Assembly (NCBI GenBank): GCA_023386765.1
Contig: JAEWJD010000265.1
Coordinates: 1-5,018 of the forward strand
Source of the DNA: Pseudomonadota bacterium
Lineage (GTDB): Bacteria; Pseudomonadota; Gammaproteobacteria; Burkholderiales; Burkholderiaceae_B
Direction: 5' to 3'
DNA length: 5,018 nucleotides
The position numbers were made by a program, and so were the translations under genes. Below, one piece after another: positions 1 through 5,018 of this stretch. The stretch's first letter is position 1, and each line of letters starts with the position of its first letter. The notes below the pieces were generated by a model. It searched no databases. It was not told the origin of the DNA and saw nothing but the letters and a program-made list of their open reading frames with translations.

Positions 1-907
1 CGCCTACCCAATCATCCAGCTCCACCGTATTGCCGTTGAGGAGCTTCAGGCTTTCGCCCTTGCGGCCCCAGCGCACATGCAGGCCGCCATGGATCTTGGC
101 CAGGTCGAACACGTGCGTGGGGCGGCCCAGTTCCAGCATGACGTAGTTGGAGATATCCACCAGTGCCGACAGCGAACGCTGCCCGGCACGCTCCAGACGC
201 GTCTTCATCCAATCGGGCGTGGCCGCGCGCGCGTTCACGCCACGGATCACGCGCCCGGCAAAGCGCCCGCACAGATCCGGCGCCTGCACATGCACGGCCA
301 GGCGGTCGTCGATCTGCACCGGCACGGCCGGCACCTGCGGCGACTTCAGCACAGCGCCGGTCAGGGCCGCGACCTCGCGTGCTACGCCGTAAAGCGACAG
401 GCAGTCGGCGCGGTTGGGCGTGAGCTTGAGCTCGATCAGGGTATCGTTCAGGTCCAGGGCCTGGCGGATGTCGGTGCCGGGCACGAAATCGGCCGGCAGC
501 TCCAGCAGACCGCCATGGTCTTCGGACAGGCCCAGTTCGCGGGCCGAGCACAGCATGCCCGAGGACACCACACCGCGCATCTTGGCGGTGCCGATCTTCA
601 TGCCACCAGGCAGTTCGGCACCCACGCGTGCCAACGGCACCACCAGACCGGCCGCCGCGTTCGGTGCGCCGCAAACGATCTGCAGCAGTTCGCCGCTGCC
701 GTCATCGACCTTGCACACGCGCAGCTTGTCAGCGTCCGGGTGAGGCGCGATCTCGGCGATGCGAGCGACCACCACGCCGCTGAAAGGCGGCGCGGCAGGC
801 TTGGTTTCTTCGACTTCCAGCCCCGCCATGGTGAGCTGATGCGCAAGTTCATCGGTATCGATGGCCGGATTGACCAGCGAGCGCAGCCAGGATTCGGAAA
901 ATTGCAT
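1..907 (-). CDS. pheT: phenylalanyl-tRNA synthetase beta subunit (5' part, truncated by window edge)
   Basis: This is the beta subunit of the cytoplasmic alpha2beta2 phenylalanine-tRNA ligase, which charges tRNA-Phe. PheS carries the active site; PheT contributes tRNA binding and editing of mischarged Tyr-tRNA. I read 302 codons from an ATG at 907, with no stop before base 2. The protein starts MQFSESWLRSLVNPAID and tracks E. coli PheT throughout. The EMAP/OB-fold tRNA-binding domain spans about residues 40-148 (HPDADKLRV at 56-64, IVCGAPN at 77-83, SSGMLCS at 115-121). LTPNRADCL (162-170) follows, and the B3/4 editing domain begins near 213. B5, the catalytic-like domain and the anticodon-binding domain lie outside; the family is about 800 residues. 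The start is 12 bases after the pheS stop with only a weak GGCAG-like ribosome site, which suggests translational coupling to pheS. By known gene order ihfA would follow off-window. Confidence 0.97.
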   Translation of the reverse strand, partial: MQFSESWLRSLVNPAIDTDELAHQLTMAGLEVEETKPAAPPFSGVVVARIAEIAPHPDADKLRVCKVDDGSGELLQIVCGAPNAAAGLVVPLARVGAELPGGMKIGTAKMRGVVSSGMLCSARELGLSEDHGGLLELPADFVPGTDIRQALDLNDTLIELKLTPNRADCLSLYGVAREVAALTGAVLKSPQVPAVPVQIDDRLAVHVQAPDLCGRFAGRVIRGVNARAATPDWMKTRLERAGQRSLSALVDISNYVMLELGRPTHVFDLAKIHGGLHVRWGRKGESLKLLNGNTVELDDWVG

Positions 908-919
908 GATCTGCCGTGT

Positions 920-1942
920 TTATTCGTTGAACTGGCGCAGGAAGCGCAAATCGCCTTCGTAGAACTGGCGCAGGTCGTTGACCCCATAGCGCAGCATGGT
1001 CAGGCGTTCCAGGCCCGACCCGAAGGCGAAGCCGATGTAGCGCTCCGGATCCAGGCCGAAATTGCGCACCACCTGTGGGTGCACCTGGCCCGAACCGGAG
1101 ATTTCCAGCCAGCGGCCACGGTTGGGGCCGGAGGTGAACATCATGTCGATCTCGGCAGACGGCTCCGTGAACGGGAAGAACGACGGGCGGAAACGCACCA
1201 CCAGATCATCGCTTTCAAAGAAGCAGCGCAGGAAGTCCGTGTAGACCCCCTTGAGATCGGCAAACGAAATATCTTCGGCAATCCACAGGCCCTCGACCTG
1301 GTGGAACATCGGAGAGTGGGTCGCGTCGCTGTCGACGCGATAGGTGCGCCCCGGTGCAATCACCTTGATGGGCGGCTTGTGCATGCGGGCGTAACGCACC
1401 TGCATGGGGCTGGTGTGCGTGCGCAGCAGCAGCGGCAGGCCTTCGCTGTCTTTCATATCGACATAGAAGGTGTCCTGCATGGACCGCGCCGGATGGTCCA
1501 GCGGATTGTTCAGCGCGGTGAAATTGGTCCAATCATTCTCGACTTCGGGGCCGTCGGCCACGTCAAAGCCGATGGAGCGGAAGATGGCTTCCACGCGCTC
1601 CCAGGTCCGGATGACCGGATGGATGCCGCCGGCGGCACGGCCTCGGCCGGGCAGCGTGACATCGATGGTTTCCGAGGCCAGTCGGGCATTCAGCTCAGCC
1701 TGCGCAAGCTCGGCGCGGCGTGCATTGAGCAGTTCCTCGACCTTTTGCTTGGCCTGGTTGATGCGGGCACCGGCTTCGCGCTTGGCGGCCGGATCGAGTT
1801 GTGCCAGGCCCTTGAGCAGCACCGTCAGGGCGCCCTCTTTGCCTAGAAATCGTGCCTTGGCATTTTCCAGCGCTGCCGCATCGGTCGCGGCGGCGAATCG
1901 TTCTTGCGCCTGGGAAATCAGGTCGTCAACCGGTAGAGTCAT
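920..1942 (-). CDS. pheS: phenylalanyl-tRNA synthetase alpha subunit
   Basis: Catalytic alpha subunit of phenylalanyl-tRNA synthetase (class II), which activates phenylalanine with ATP and transfers it to tRNA-Phe. It is complete at 340 residues (E. coli has 327). Residues 1 to about 90 form the N-terminal helical coiled-coil arm that binds tRNA. The class II core follows: motif 1 around 108-150 (HPVIRTWERVEAIF, then NDWTNFTALNNPLDHPAR), the THTSPMQ segment at 175-181, motif 2 around 197-218 (PGRTYRVDSDATHSPMFHQVEG), and motif 3 around 304-318 (GFAFGSGLERLTMLR). Ala306 in GFAFG matches E. coli Ala294, the residue that sets amino-acid pocket size, so normal Phe specificity is expected. The ATG at 1942 has GAAGG at 1952-1956, 9 bases upstream. 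The gene sits between rplT and pheT, and a terminator-like hairpin lies just before it. No anomalies seen. Confidence 0.98.
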   Translation of the reverse strand: MTLPVDDLISQAQERFAAATDAAALENAKARFLGKEGALTVLLKGLAQLDPAAKREAGARINQAKQKVEELLNARRAELAQAELNARLASETIDVTLPGRGRAAGGIHPVIRTWERVEAIFRSIGFDVADGPEVENDWTNFTALNNPLDHPARSMQDTFYVDMKDSEGLPLLLRTHTSPMQVRYARMHKPPIKVIAPGRTYRVDSDATHSPMFHQVEGLWIAEDISFADLKGVYTDFLRCFFESDDLVVRFRPSFFPFTEPSAEIDMMFTSGPNRGRWLEISGSGQVHPQVVRNFGLDPERYIGFAFGSGLERLTMLRYGVNDLRQFYEGDLRFLRQFNE

Positions 1943-1956
1943 GAAAGTCAGCCTTC

Positions 1957-1990
1957 AAAACGCAAACGGGGCCCAACGAGCCCCGTTTGC
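1957..1990 (-). terminator. intrinsic-terminator-like hairpin (attenuator) between rplT and pheS
   Basis: On the minus strand, bases 1990-1980 (GCAAACGGGGC) and 1972-1962 (GCCCCGTTTGC) are perfect inverted repeats. They form an 11-bp, GC-rich stem with a 7-base loop, followed by G and then TTTT at 1960-1957. It sits 26 bases after the rplT stop and ends just before the pheS ribosome site (GAAGG, 1952-1956). This is the architecture of a rho-independent terminator inside an operon, so I infer partial termination or attenuation of pheST. The T-run is only four bases, so read-through is likely. The E. coli pheST attenuator occupies the same operon position, but there a Phe-rich leader peptide (pheM) precedes it; I see no ATG- or GTG-started leader frame between the rplT stop and pheS here. 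Confidence 0.7.
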
Positions 1991-2015
1991 AGCGATCCGC
2001 GATGCGTAAGCGTGA

Positions 2016-2375
2016 TCAGGCAGCCAACGCAGCCTTGGCTTGTTGCACGATGGCGGCGAAACCAGCCTTGTCGTGCACGGCCAGATCGGCCAGCACCTTG
2101 CGGTCGAGTTCGATCGAGGCCTTCTTCAAGCCGGCGATGAACACGCTGTAGCTCATGCCCTGTTCACGCACGGCGGCGTTGATACGGGTGATCCACAGAG
2201 CACGGAAGGTGCGCTTCTTGTTGCGGCGATCGCGATAGGCATATTGCCCGGCGCGCATGACCGCTTGCTTGGCGATGCGGAATACGTTGCCACGGCGGCC
2301 ACGGTAACCCTTGGCGGCGGCGATGACTTTTTTGTGACGGGCGCGTGCGGTAACACCACGTTTAACGCGAGGCAT
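2016..2375 (-). CDS. rplT: 50S ribosomal protein L20
   Basis: L20 is a primary 23S rRNA-binding protein needed early in 50S assembly; in several bacteria it also represses its own operon by binding the mRNA. It is complete at 119 residues, the usual family length. It begins MPRVKRGVTARARHKKV, with the very basic N-terminal extension (about residues 1-60, including GYRGRRGNVFRIAKQ and RDRRNKKRTFR) that threads into rRNA. The compact globular C-terminal half follows (LWITRINAAVREQGMSYS, then LDRKVLADLAV). A strong ribosome site AAGGGAGA (2382-2389) lies 6 bases before the ATG. It directly abuts the tandem TGA TAA stops of rpmI, so the two genes are almost certainly translationally coupled. The sequence is nearly identical to what I recall for Bordetella L20, and it is a main basis for the lineage guess. 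Confidence 0.99.
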   Translation of the reverse strand: MPRVKRGVTARARHKKVIAAAKGYRGRRGNVFRIAKQAVMRAGQYAYRDRRNKKRTFRALWITRINAAVREQGMSYSVFIAGLKKASIELDRKVLADLAVHDKAGFAAIVQQAKAALAA

Positions 2376-2390
2376 ATTAAATCTCCCTTA

Positions 2391-2588
2391 TCAAGCGAAC
2401 GGCATCATCGCCTTGACGGAGGCGATGTCGGAGTCGTGAACCGCCGTCGAACCGCGCAGCTGGCGCTTGTTCTTGGTGGTCTTCTTGGTCAGGATGTGAC
2501 GCTTGAACGCCTGACCACGCTTGATGGAGCCGCTGCCGCGGACCTTAAAGCGCTTGGCAGCGCTTTTCTTGGTCTTCATCTTGGGCAT
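2391..2588 (-). CDS. rpmI: 50S ribosomal protein L35
   Basis: Small basic protein of the large ribosomal subunit, complete at 65 residues, which is the normal length. It starts with the family signature MPKMKTKKSAAKRFKV and contains the lysine/arginine-rich HILTKKTTKNKRQLRG segment (31-46), ending in VKAMMPFA. The ATG at 2588 has a short AGGA ribosome site (2595-2598), 6 bases upstream. It is the first gene of the visible operon: rpmI and rplT are 15 bases apart and rpmI closes with TGA followed at once by TAA. infC, which precedes rpmI in most bacteria, is not present here; the gene is instead preceded by a long non-coding leader. Confidence 0.98.
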   Translation of the reverse strand: MPKMKTKKSAAKRFKVRGSGSIKRGQAFKRHILTKKTTKNKRQLRGSTAVHDSDIASVKAMMPFA

Positions 2589-2596
2589 GATGAGTC

Positions 2597-2620
2597 CTAA
2601 AACAGGTTGTTGATATACAT
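2597..2620 (-). other. 7-codon upstream reading frame ending in the rpmI ribosome site
   Basis: On the minus strand an ATG at 2620 opens a frame encoding MYINNLF and stops with TAG at 2599-2597. The final AG of this stop is part of the AGGA ribosome site of rpmI (2595-2598). The ATG lies in the loop of a 5-bp hairpin (TGTTG/CAACA, 2608-2627). There is no strong ribosome site ahead of this ATG, so translation is uncertain; if translated, it could couple or tune rpmI initiation. It may be coincidence. Confidence 0.2.
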
Positions 2621-2916
2621 GGCAACAGGTGATCTAGCCGCCCAAGAGGATCTGGCATCAATACTTACGGACCCGCGCCAATTCTATTTTCTTCCCGGCA
2701 ACCGGATGAGCAAACCGGCCGACCCGAGCCCTGAAGCCCCGATACCGCCGCCTTGAACCCCCGCCAAATTGCTGTCTATTTTGGTCTTTTCGCCCTCTTT
2801 TGCACGCATTTTTGCGCAACCAGACGAACAGGACCTGATCGACCCCGCGCGCTTGGCGGCGCAAATCAAGCCGCAAAGACTGCGTTTTCCAAAGACAGAT
2901 GCCGGAAAAGCCTTTG

Positions 2917-2946
2917 ATTATATGGCGATTTCCATGAAATTGTCGA
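2917..2946 (-). promoter_or_regulatory. predicted sigma70 promoter driving rpmI-rplT(-pheST)
   Basis: The minus strand has TCGACA at 2946-2941 (5 of 6 matches to TTGACA), an 18-base spacer, and a perfect TATAAT at 2922-2917. Transcription would start near 2910, giving an untranslated leader of about 320 bases before the rpmI ATG. It lies about 50 bases past the comM stop and points the right way for the ribosomal-protein operon. It is the best promoter match I found in the interval. No obvious A/T-rich UP element precedes it. Confidence 0.6.
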
Positions 2947-2961
2947 GCCACTTATCGAGCC
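2940..2961. repeat. 10-bp imperfect direct repeat overlapping the -35 box
   Basis: TTGTCGAGCC (2940-2949) and TTATCGAGCC (2952-2961) on the plus strand differ at one base and are two bases apart, a 12-base period. The first copy overlaps the predicted -35 element (2941-2946) of the rpmI promoter. This could be an operator half-site pair, or chance; no known regulator motif is recognised. Confidence 0.3.
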
Positions 2962-2996
2962 GATTCAGCAACGGCACGGCTCCCCCGGATGCACCG

Positions 2997-4499
2997 CTAG
3001 GCTTCGCCCCCCGTATCGCGGTACTGCAAGGCTTCCGCCAGATGCGCCGGCGTCACGCCGGGCGCGTCCACCAGATCGGCAATACTGCGCGCCACCCTCA
3101 AGAGACGGTGGGCGGCGCGCGCCGACGCCCCCAGACGCCGCAGAGCCTGGGCGAACCAGCGGCTGGCATCCCCGTCCAGGCCGGCGTAGCAGGCAAGATC
3201 GGCTCCCTGCAGGTGAGCATTGAGCTGGCCCTGGCGTGCCCATTGGCGGGCACGGCAAGCCTGCACCCGCTCGCGCACGGCCGCCGAGCGCTCGCCTGGC
3301 GCCTCGTCCAGGCGTTCAGGCGCCACCGGCGGCAGCCACAGATGCAGGTCGATGCGATCGCGCAGAGGCCCGCCCAGCCGTGCGGCATAGCGTTCGATCT
3401 GCTCGGGCCGGCAACGGCAGGGGCGGCCGGGATGGCCCCGCCAGCCGCAGGGGCAGGGATTCATGGCCGCCACCAATTGAAACCGCGCCGGAAACCGTAC
3501 ATGGGCCGAGGCCCGCGCCAGCGCCACCTCGCCGGCCTCAAGGGGCTCGCGCAGGGCCTGCAGGGCGCGACGCTCGAACTCGGGCAGCTCATCGAGGAAC
3601 AGGACGCCTTGGTGCGCCAGGGAAATTTCGCCAGGCCGGGGCGGCGCGCCGCCGCCGATCAAGGCGGCCGCTGTGGCCCCATGGTGGGGCGCGCGAAACG
3701 GCGCCTGCCCGAAGGGCGGCGCGGTCACGCCAGCCAGCCTGGCAATCGCGGCGACCTCCAGCGCGGCGGTATCCGGCAGCGGTGGCAGCAACCCTGGCAA
3801 ACGCTGCGCCAGCATGCTTTTCCCGGCGCCAGGCGGGCCGCACATCAGCAGGCTGTGACCGCCTGCCGCGGCGATCTCCAGCGCCCGCCGCGCGCCCGGC
3901 TGGCCGCGTACATCCGCCAGGCAAGGCTGCGCCTGGGCTGCAGGCCGGGGCAGAGGTGCCGCCTGCGGCAGGCTTTCCCGCCCGGCCAAATGGGCCGCCA
4001 CCTGGGCCAGGTTGGCGGCGGCATAGACCAGCAGTCCTGGCACGCGCGCCGCCTCGGCCGCGCTGGCCGCCGGCAGCAGCAGGCGCGCGCCCGCATCGGC
4101 ACGCGCCACACCCAATGCGATTGCCAGCGGATCCGCCACCGGCACCAGCTCGCCCGAGAGGGACAGCTCACCGGCCAGCACCAGCGAGCCCCCCGCCTGC
4201 GACGGTGCCACGATCTGCCCCGAGGCCAATAGGATGCCGGCGGCAATGGGCAGATCAAAACGCGATGAAGCCTTGGGCAGATCGGCCGGCGACAGGTTGA
4301 TGGTGACGCGCCCGGCCGGAAACGCAAAGCCGCTATTGACGATGGCCGCGCGCACCCGCTCCCGGCTCTCGCGCACCTCGACGTCGGGCAGGCCCACCAC
4401 CGTGAATAGCGGCAACCCTGCCCCCAGATGGGCCTCGACCCGCACCGCGTGGGTCTGCAAACCCGCCAGCGTGCAACTCGACAGCACGGCAAGCGTCAT
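2997..4499 (-). CDS. comM: ComM/YifB family AAA+ ATPase (Mg-chelatase-like)
   Basis: A complete 500-residue protein of the ComM family. In naturally transformable bacteria ComM is a hexameric helicase that promotes branch migration during integration of incoming single-stranded DNA; it is also widespread in species not known to be transformable. The N-terminal ChlI/Lon-S5-like domain covers about residues 20-140 (GLPLFTVVGLPDVEVRESRERVR at 28-50, INLSPADLPK at 67-76). The AAA+ Mg-chelatase domain covers about 192-395: Walker A GPPGAGKS (221-228), FRAPHHGAT (268-276), Walker B VLFLDELPEF (299-308), sensor-1 Asn347, an NPCPCG...CRC cysteine cluster (Cys349, 351, 361, 363) and DRID (381-384). 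The C-terminal domain (about 402-495) contains SARAAHRLLRVARSIADL, with a sensor-2 arginine. I chose the ATG at 4499 over one 8 codons upstream because GGGAGG lies 5 bases before it and MTLAVLSS aligns with family N-termini. The upstream sulfatase gene is unrelated in function. Confidence 0.95.
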   Translation of the reverse strand: MTLAVLSSCTLAGLQTHAVRVEAHLGAGLPLFTVVGLPDVEVRESRERVRAAIVNSGFAFPAGRVTINLSPADLPKASSRFDLPIAAGILLASGQIVAPSQAGGSLVLAGELSLSGELVPVADPLAIALGVARADAGARLLLPAASAAEAARVPGLLVYAAANLAQVAAHLAGRESLPQAAPLPRPAAQAQPCLADVRGQPGARRALEIAAAGGHSLLMCGPPGAGKSMLAQRLPGLLPPLPDTAALEVAAIARLAGVTAPPFGQAPFRAPHHGATAAALIGGGAPPRPGEISLAHQGVLFLDELPEFERRALQALREPLEAGEVALARASAHVRFPARFQLVAAMNPCPCGWRGHPGRPCRCRPEQIERYAARLGGPLRDRIDLHLWLPPVAPERLDEAPGERSAAVRERVQACRARQWARQGQLNAHLQGADLACYAGLDGDASRWFAQALRRLGASARAAHRLLRVARSIADLVDAPGVTPAHLAEALQYRDTGGEA

Positions 4500-4504
4500 G
4501 ACGG

Positions 4505-4512
4505 CCTCCCTT
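4505..4512 (-). promoter_or_regulatory. ribosome binding site fixing the comM start
   Basis: AAGGGAGG on the minus strand (4512-4505), near the ideal Shine-Dalgarno sequence, lies 5 bases before the ATG at 4499. An in-frame ATG at 4523 lies upstream of this site and would add eight residues (MPGRREAV) that do not match ComM proteins, so the shorter form is preferred. Confidence 0.85.
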
Positions 4513-4585
4513 CGCCCAGGCAAAGCCGCCAGTATCGGTGGCCGCGCCGTCGGCGCCGCCCACGGCAGGATGCTTTGTGCGCTTG

Positions 4586-4609
4586 GCAGCGCCCGCAGCG
4601 CCCGCGCTG
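4586..4609. repeat. 9-bp tandem repeat and short hairpin after the sulfatase stop
   Basis: GCAGCGCCC occurs twice in tandem on the plus strand (4586-4594 and 4595-4603), followed by GCGCTG (4604-4609). The last six bases can pair with CAGCGC in either repeat copy (4596-4601 with a 2-base loop, or 4587-4592 with an 11-base loop). The hairpin would begin immediately after the sulfatase stop codon on the minus strand. There is no T-run, so it is not a convincing intrinsic terminator; it may simply stabilise the mRNA end or be chance in GC-rich DNA. Confidence 0.4.
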
Positions 4610-5018
4610 TCAGGCCAGCGCCGTCGGATAGGGACTGGTGTCGACGTGATTGAGCATCGCATAGGCCAACGCCTGGGTAAGACGGGCACGCAAGGCGGCG
4701 CTAGCCGGGTCATCCCAGAGATTGCGCAATTCGTGCGGATCCTGGCGCAGATCGTAGAGTTCGCCCCAGGCAGCCCCATCGTAGAGCGTCAGGCGGCAGC
4801 CTTCCGAGAGCAGGGTGCGGCAACGGATGCGCCGATCAAAGCCAAGGATGACGCGCTGCCCCTCCTCCTCGATCAGGAGCGCCTCGCGGCGGCCACTGTC
4901 GTCGCCTGCCATGAGGCGACCCATGTCCTGGCCCTGGATGCCGTTGTAGGCTTGCACGCCGGCGCGGGCCAGGATGGTGGGCGCGATGTCGATGGTGCTG
5001 AGCAGGGCGTCGCTGGCC
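4610..5018 (-). CDS. sulfatase-family hydrolase, C-terminal part (5' end outside window)
   Basis: An open frame of 135 codons enters from the right edge and stops with TGA at 4612-4610. The visible start ASDALLSTIDIAPTILARAGV is the typical late element of alkaline-phosphatase-fold sulfatases (LVSTVDLAPTLLELAGV type), followed by GIQGQDMGRLM. The diagnostic tail is LTLYDGAAWGELYDLRQDPHELRNLWDDP (residues 77-104 or so of the visible part), which marks the end of the sulfatase fold. Such enzymes hydrolyse sulfate (sometimes phosphonate) monoesters using a formylglycine made from Cys or Ser in a CxPxR motif. That motif and the metal ligands lie off-window, so activity, substrate and signal peptide cannot be judged. 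The stop is 110 bases before comM with no clear terminator between, so co-transcription is possible, though no functional link is evident. Confidence 0.88.
   Translation of the reverse strand, partial: ASDALLSTIDIAPTILARAGVQAYNGIQGQDMGRLMAGDDSGRREALLIEEEGQRVILGFDRRIRCRTLLSEGCRLTLYDGAAWGELYDLRQDPHELRNLWDDPASAALRARLTQALAYAMLNHVDTSPYPTALA

Larger units (their letters stand above)
2589..2996. other. 408-base region without a supported gene (comM-rpmI interval, contains rpmI leader)
   Basis: I find no credible protein gene on either strand. A 97-codon minus-strand frame (2658-2951) starts upstream of the predicted promoter, has arginine-rich low-information content and resembles no family I know. 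The region is patchily A/T-rich compared with the flanking genes. It holds a sigma70-like promoter (2917-2946) and, downstream, about 320 bases of presumed 5' leader for rpmI. Hairpin candidates in the leader on the minus strand are TTTTCC/GGAAAA (arms 2904-2909 and 2885-2890), at the predicted 5' end of the transcript; a CGCA-AAAA-TGCG hairpin within 2800-2819; and TGTTG/CAACA (arms 2623-2627 and 2608-2612) near the rpmI start. No infC remnant was recognised, and no T-tailed terminator for comM. Confidence 0.6.

Noticed and set aside
77..1846. 589-codon open frame on the plus strand opposite pheT and pheS
   Set aside because: It lies antisense to two clearly conserved genes and runs across their junction. 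Its composition (rich in His, Gln, Arg, Ala, Gly) is that of a GC-rich shadow frame and it resembles no family.
2681..2686. TAGAAT as a -10 box for a second, rpmI-proximal promoter
   Set aside because: No acceptable -35 is found at 16-18 bases; the sequence there matches TTGACA poorly.
2658..2951. 97-codon minus-strand frame in the comM-rpmI interval
   Set aside because: It begins upstream of the best promoter, lacks a good ribosome site, is arginine-rich without recognisable motifs, and matches neither IF-3 nor any other family I know.
2769..4232. 487-codon open frame on the plus strand opposite comM
   Set aside because: It is antisense to the full-length, motif-complete comM and is low-complexity Arg/Pro/Ala/Gly/Gln-rich; shadow frame.
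4500..4523. Upstream in-frame ATG giving a 508-residue ComM
   Set aside because: The eight extra residues are not seen in the family, and a near-ideal ribosome site lies between this ATG and the one at 4499.
4586..4609. Hairpin after the sulfatase stop as an intrinsic terminator
   Set aside because: The stem is only 6 bp and is not followed by a T-run on the minus strand.

Overview
The window is a compact block of a GC-rich proteobacterial chromosome in which every supported gene lies on the minus strand, so transcription runs from high to low coordinates. The L20 and L35 sequences are nearly what I remember from Bordetella and Achromobacter, and PheS ends in the same tail (DLRFLRQFNE). I therefore infer an Alcaligenaceae-type betaproteobacterium, from recalled sequence similarity and not from a search.

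In transcription order the layout is: the last 135 codons of a sulfatase-family hydrolase (4610-5018, 5' end outside the window); a 110-base gap; a complete comM/yifB AAA+ gene (2997-4499); a 408-base non-coding stretch (2589-2996) with a good sigma70-type promoter and a long leader; then the translation-machinery operon rpmI (L35), rplT (L20), pheS and the first 302 codons of pheT, which runs off the window at base 1.

The four genes of the right-hand part of that operon act in translation: L35 and L20 are large-subunit ribosomal proteins, and PheS/PheT form the alpha2beta2 phenylalanyl-tRNA synthetase. The spacing suggests strong coupling: 15 bases between rpmI and rplT, and 12 between pheS and pheT. 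Between rplT and pheS there is a 73-base gap holding a perfect 11-bp hairpin with a T-run, which looks like an attenuator or partial terminator that sets pheST output below ribosomal-protein output.

The genes are conserved housekeeping genes and I see no undescribed multi-gene system, mobile element, CRISPR array, tRNA or rRNA. The points worth a second look are regulatory: infC, the usual neighbour upstream of rpmI, is not there; its place is taken by a roughly 320-base leader behind its own promoter; a tiny reading frame ends inside the rpmI ribosome-binding site; and a terminator-like hairpin sits in front of pheS without any visible Phe-rich leader peptide.
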